From NCBI GenBank assembly GCA_001800495.1, contig MGVM01000069.1:401-8149 (forward strand): a stretch of DNA of 7,749 bases. The letters are read 5' to 3'. Position 1 is the first letter of the stretch, and every line of letters begins with the position of its first letter. A model generated the notes under the pieces. The model saw only the letters and a program-made list of their open reading frames with translations, was not told the DNA's origin and made no database searches. The DNA comes from Elusimicrobia bacterium RIFOXYB2_FULL_48_7 (lineage in GTDB: Bacteria; Elusimicrobiota; Endomicrobiia; CG1-02-37-114; XYA2-FULL-39-19). A program made the position numbers and the translations under genes. Below, piece after piece: positions 7,141 through 7,749 of this stretch.

Positions 7141-7173
7141 GCCGCATACCCTTCCAAACGGGTAAAATGCGGC
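7141..7173 (+). promoter_or_regulatory. Stem-loop between prs and the L25 gene
   Basis: GCCGCAT (7141-7147) pairs with ATGCGGC (7167-7173); after a 3-nt bulge on one side, ACCC (7148-7151) pairs with GGGT (7160-7163) around an 8-nt loop. No T run follows, so it is not a standard terminator. It lies directly between two Shine-Dalgarno-like sites, AAAGGAG at 7131-7137 (no usable start follows) and AAAAGGAG at 7178-7185. It could stabilise or process the mRNA, or serve L25 translation control; this is inference. Confidence 0.6.
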
Positions 7174-7177
7174 ACTC

Positions 7178-7185
7178 AAAAGGAG
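7178..7185 (+). promoter_or_regulatory. Ribosome binding site of the L25 gene
   Basis: AAAAGGAG with 6-nt spacing to the ATG at 7192. It is the strongest ribosome site in the window and fixes this start. Confidence 0.85.
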
Positions 7186-7191
7186 TTTCGC

Positions 7192-7749
7192 ATGGAACAG
7201 GTAAATTTAGAAACGCAGAAAAGAGAAGCAACAACAAAAGGACAGCTTAAAAAATCAAGGATTGACGGCCTTGTTCCGGCCATAGTTTACGGATCGGAAG
7301 AAAAATCAATGCCGATTTTTGTGAAAGAGAAAGAAATTTCCAAAATTATCAAACTCGGAGTTAATACCCTGATTAATCTGAACTTAGACGGTTCATCAAA
7401 AACGGTCCTGATAAAGGAAGTACAGAAACATGTTGTTTCGGAGAAGCTTTTGCACGTTGATTTCCACGCGATTTCCATGCAAAGCAAAATTGAAGTTGAG
7501 GTGGCTGTGCATATAGTAGGCGAGTGCCCCGGCGTCAAGACCCAGGGAGGAGTCCTTGAACACATCCTCAGGGAGATCAAGGTGCGCTGCCTTCCCACAA
7601 ACATCCCGAAATCGATTGATGTCGATGTTTCCAGCCTTAACATCGGCCGTAACATATCCATTAAAGACATAACACCGCCGGCAAACGTGGAAATCCTGAC
7701 AGTCAAGGAATCCATAATCGTTAACGTCGTCGCCCCGACAAAGATCGAG
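7192..7749 (+). CDS. rplY: Ribosomal protein L25, long TL5/CTC form (3' end outside window)
   Basis: L25 binds 5S rRNA in the large ribosomal subunit; the long CTC/TL5 form carries an additional C-terminal beta domain. The window holds 186 codons without a stop, against about 200-220 for complete CTC proteins, so only a short tail is missing. Residues 1-90 match the 5S-binding domain: REATTKGQLKKSRIDG at 11-26 (the usual R-x-x-x-G-K-x-x-x-x-R-x-x-G pattern), VPAIVYG at 28-34, and LLHVDFHAI with a DF near residue 90. The second half (VHIVGECPGVKTQGGVLEH, then LREIKVRCLPTNIPKSIDVDVSSLNIG) matches the CTC C-terminal domain. It was absent from long-ORF calling only because it runs off the edge. 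It is probably cotranscribed with prs. In Bacillus the next gene is pth, which cannot be seen here. Confidence 0.96.
   Translation, partial: MEQVNLETQKREATTKGQLKKSRIDGLVPAIVYGSEEKSMPIFVKEKEISKIIKLGVNTLINLNLDGSSKTVLIKEVQKHVVSEKLLHVDFHAISMQSKIEVEVAVHIVGECPGVKTQGGVLEHILREIKVRCLPTNIPKSIDVDVSSLNIGRNISIKDITPPANVEILTVKESIIVNVVAPTKIE

Overview
The window looks like chromosome from a free-living, Gram-negative-type bacterium of moderate GC content, probably an uncultivated lineage. The mix of PilZ and HD-GYP c-di-GMP proteins, a divergent GlmU-like protein and a CTC-type L25 would fit something like Omnitrophota, but I cannot fix the taxon from sequence alone. There are no mobile elements, CRISPR arrays or phage genes. 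Nearly all of it is ordinary coding sequence, with one structured intergenic region at 5784-6174.

Layout. Positions 1-5783 hold six tightly packed minus-strand genes. In transcription order they are a stand-alone PilZ protein, a GlmU-like nucleotidyltransferase with a left-handed beta-helix, a small two-helix membrane protein with TPR-like repeats, shikimate dehydrogenase (aroE), a membrane GAF-HD-GYP-PilZ protein, and the N-terminal 290 residues of a secreted M28 zinc peptidase that runs off the left edge. Junctions are 3 nt, 4-nt overlap, 4-nt overlap, 1 nt and 4-nt overlap, so this reads as one translationally coupled operon. Positions 6175-7749 hold plus-strand prs (PRPP synthetase) and the L25/CTC ribosomal protein gene, which lacks only its 3' end.

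The 391-nt region between the two gene blocks carries two divergent sigma70-type promoters, each TTGACT with a 17-nt spacer, and a 12-nt palindrome between them. On the minus side it also carries a tRNA-Thr(UGU) gene and three hairpins. The hairpins have different but fully paired stems and a common 7-nt loop, and they are separated by near-identical spacer sequences. The tRNA occupies one slot of the same spacer/insert pattern. The minus promoter should produce one transcript beginning hairpin, tRNA, hairpin, hairpin and then the six-gene operon.

How the genes relate. glmU, prs, ctc and pth are neighbours in Bacillus. Here the GlmU-like gene and prs-rplY are still close but divergent, with the tRNA and hairpin array between them. 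The operon mixes c-di-GMP reception (two PilZ domains) and breakdown (HD-GYP) with nucleotide-sugar and aromatic biosynthesis and a secreted peptidase. The hairpin/tRNA array is the best candidate for something undescribed.
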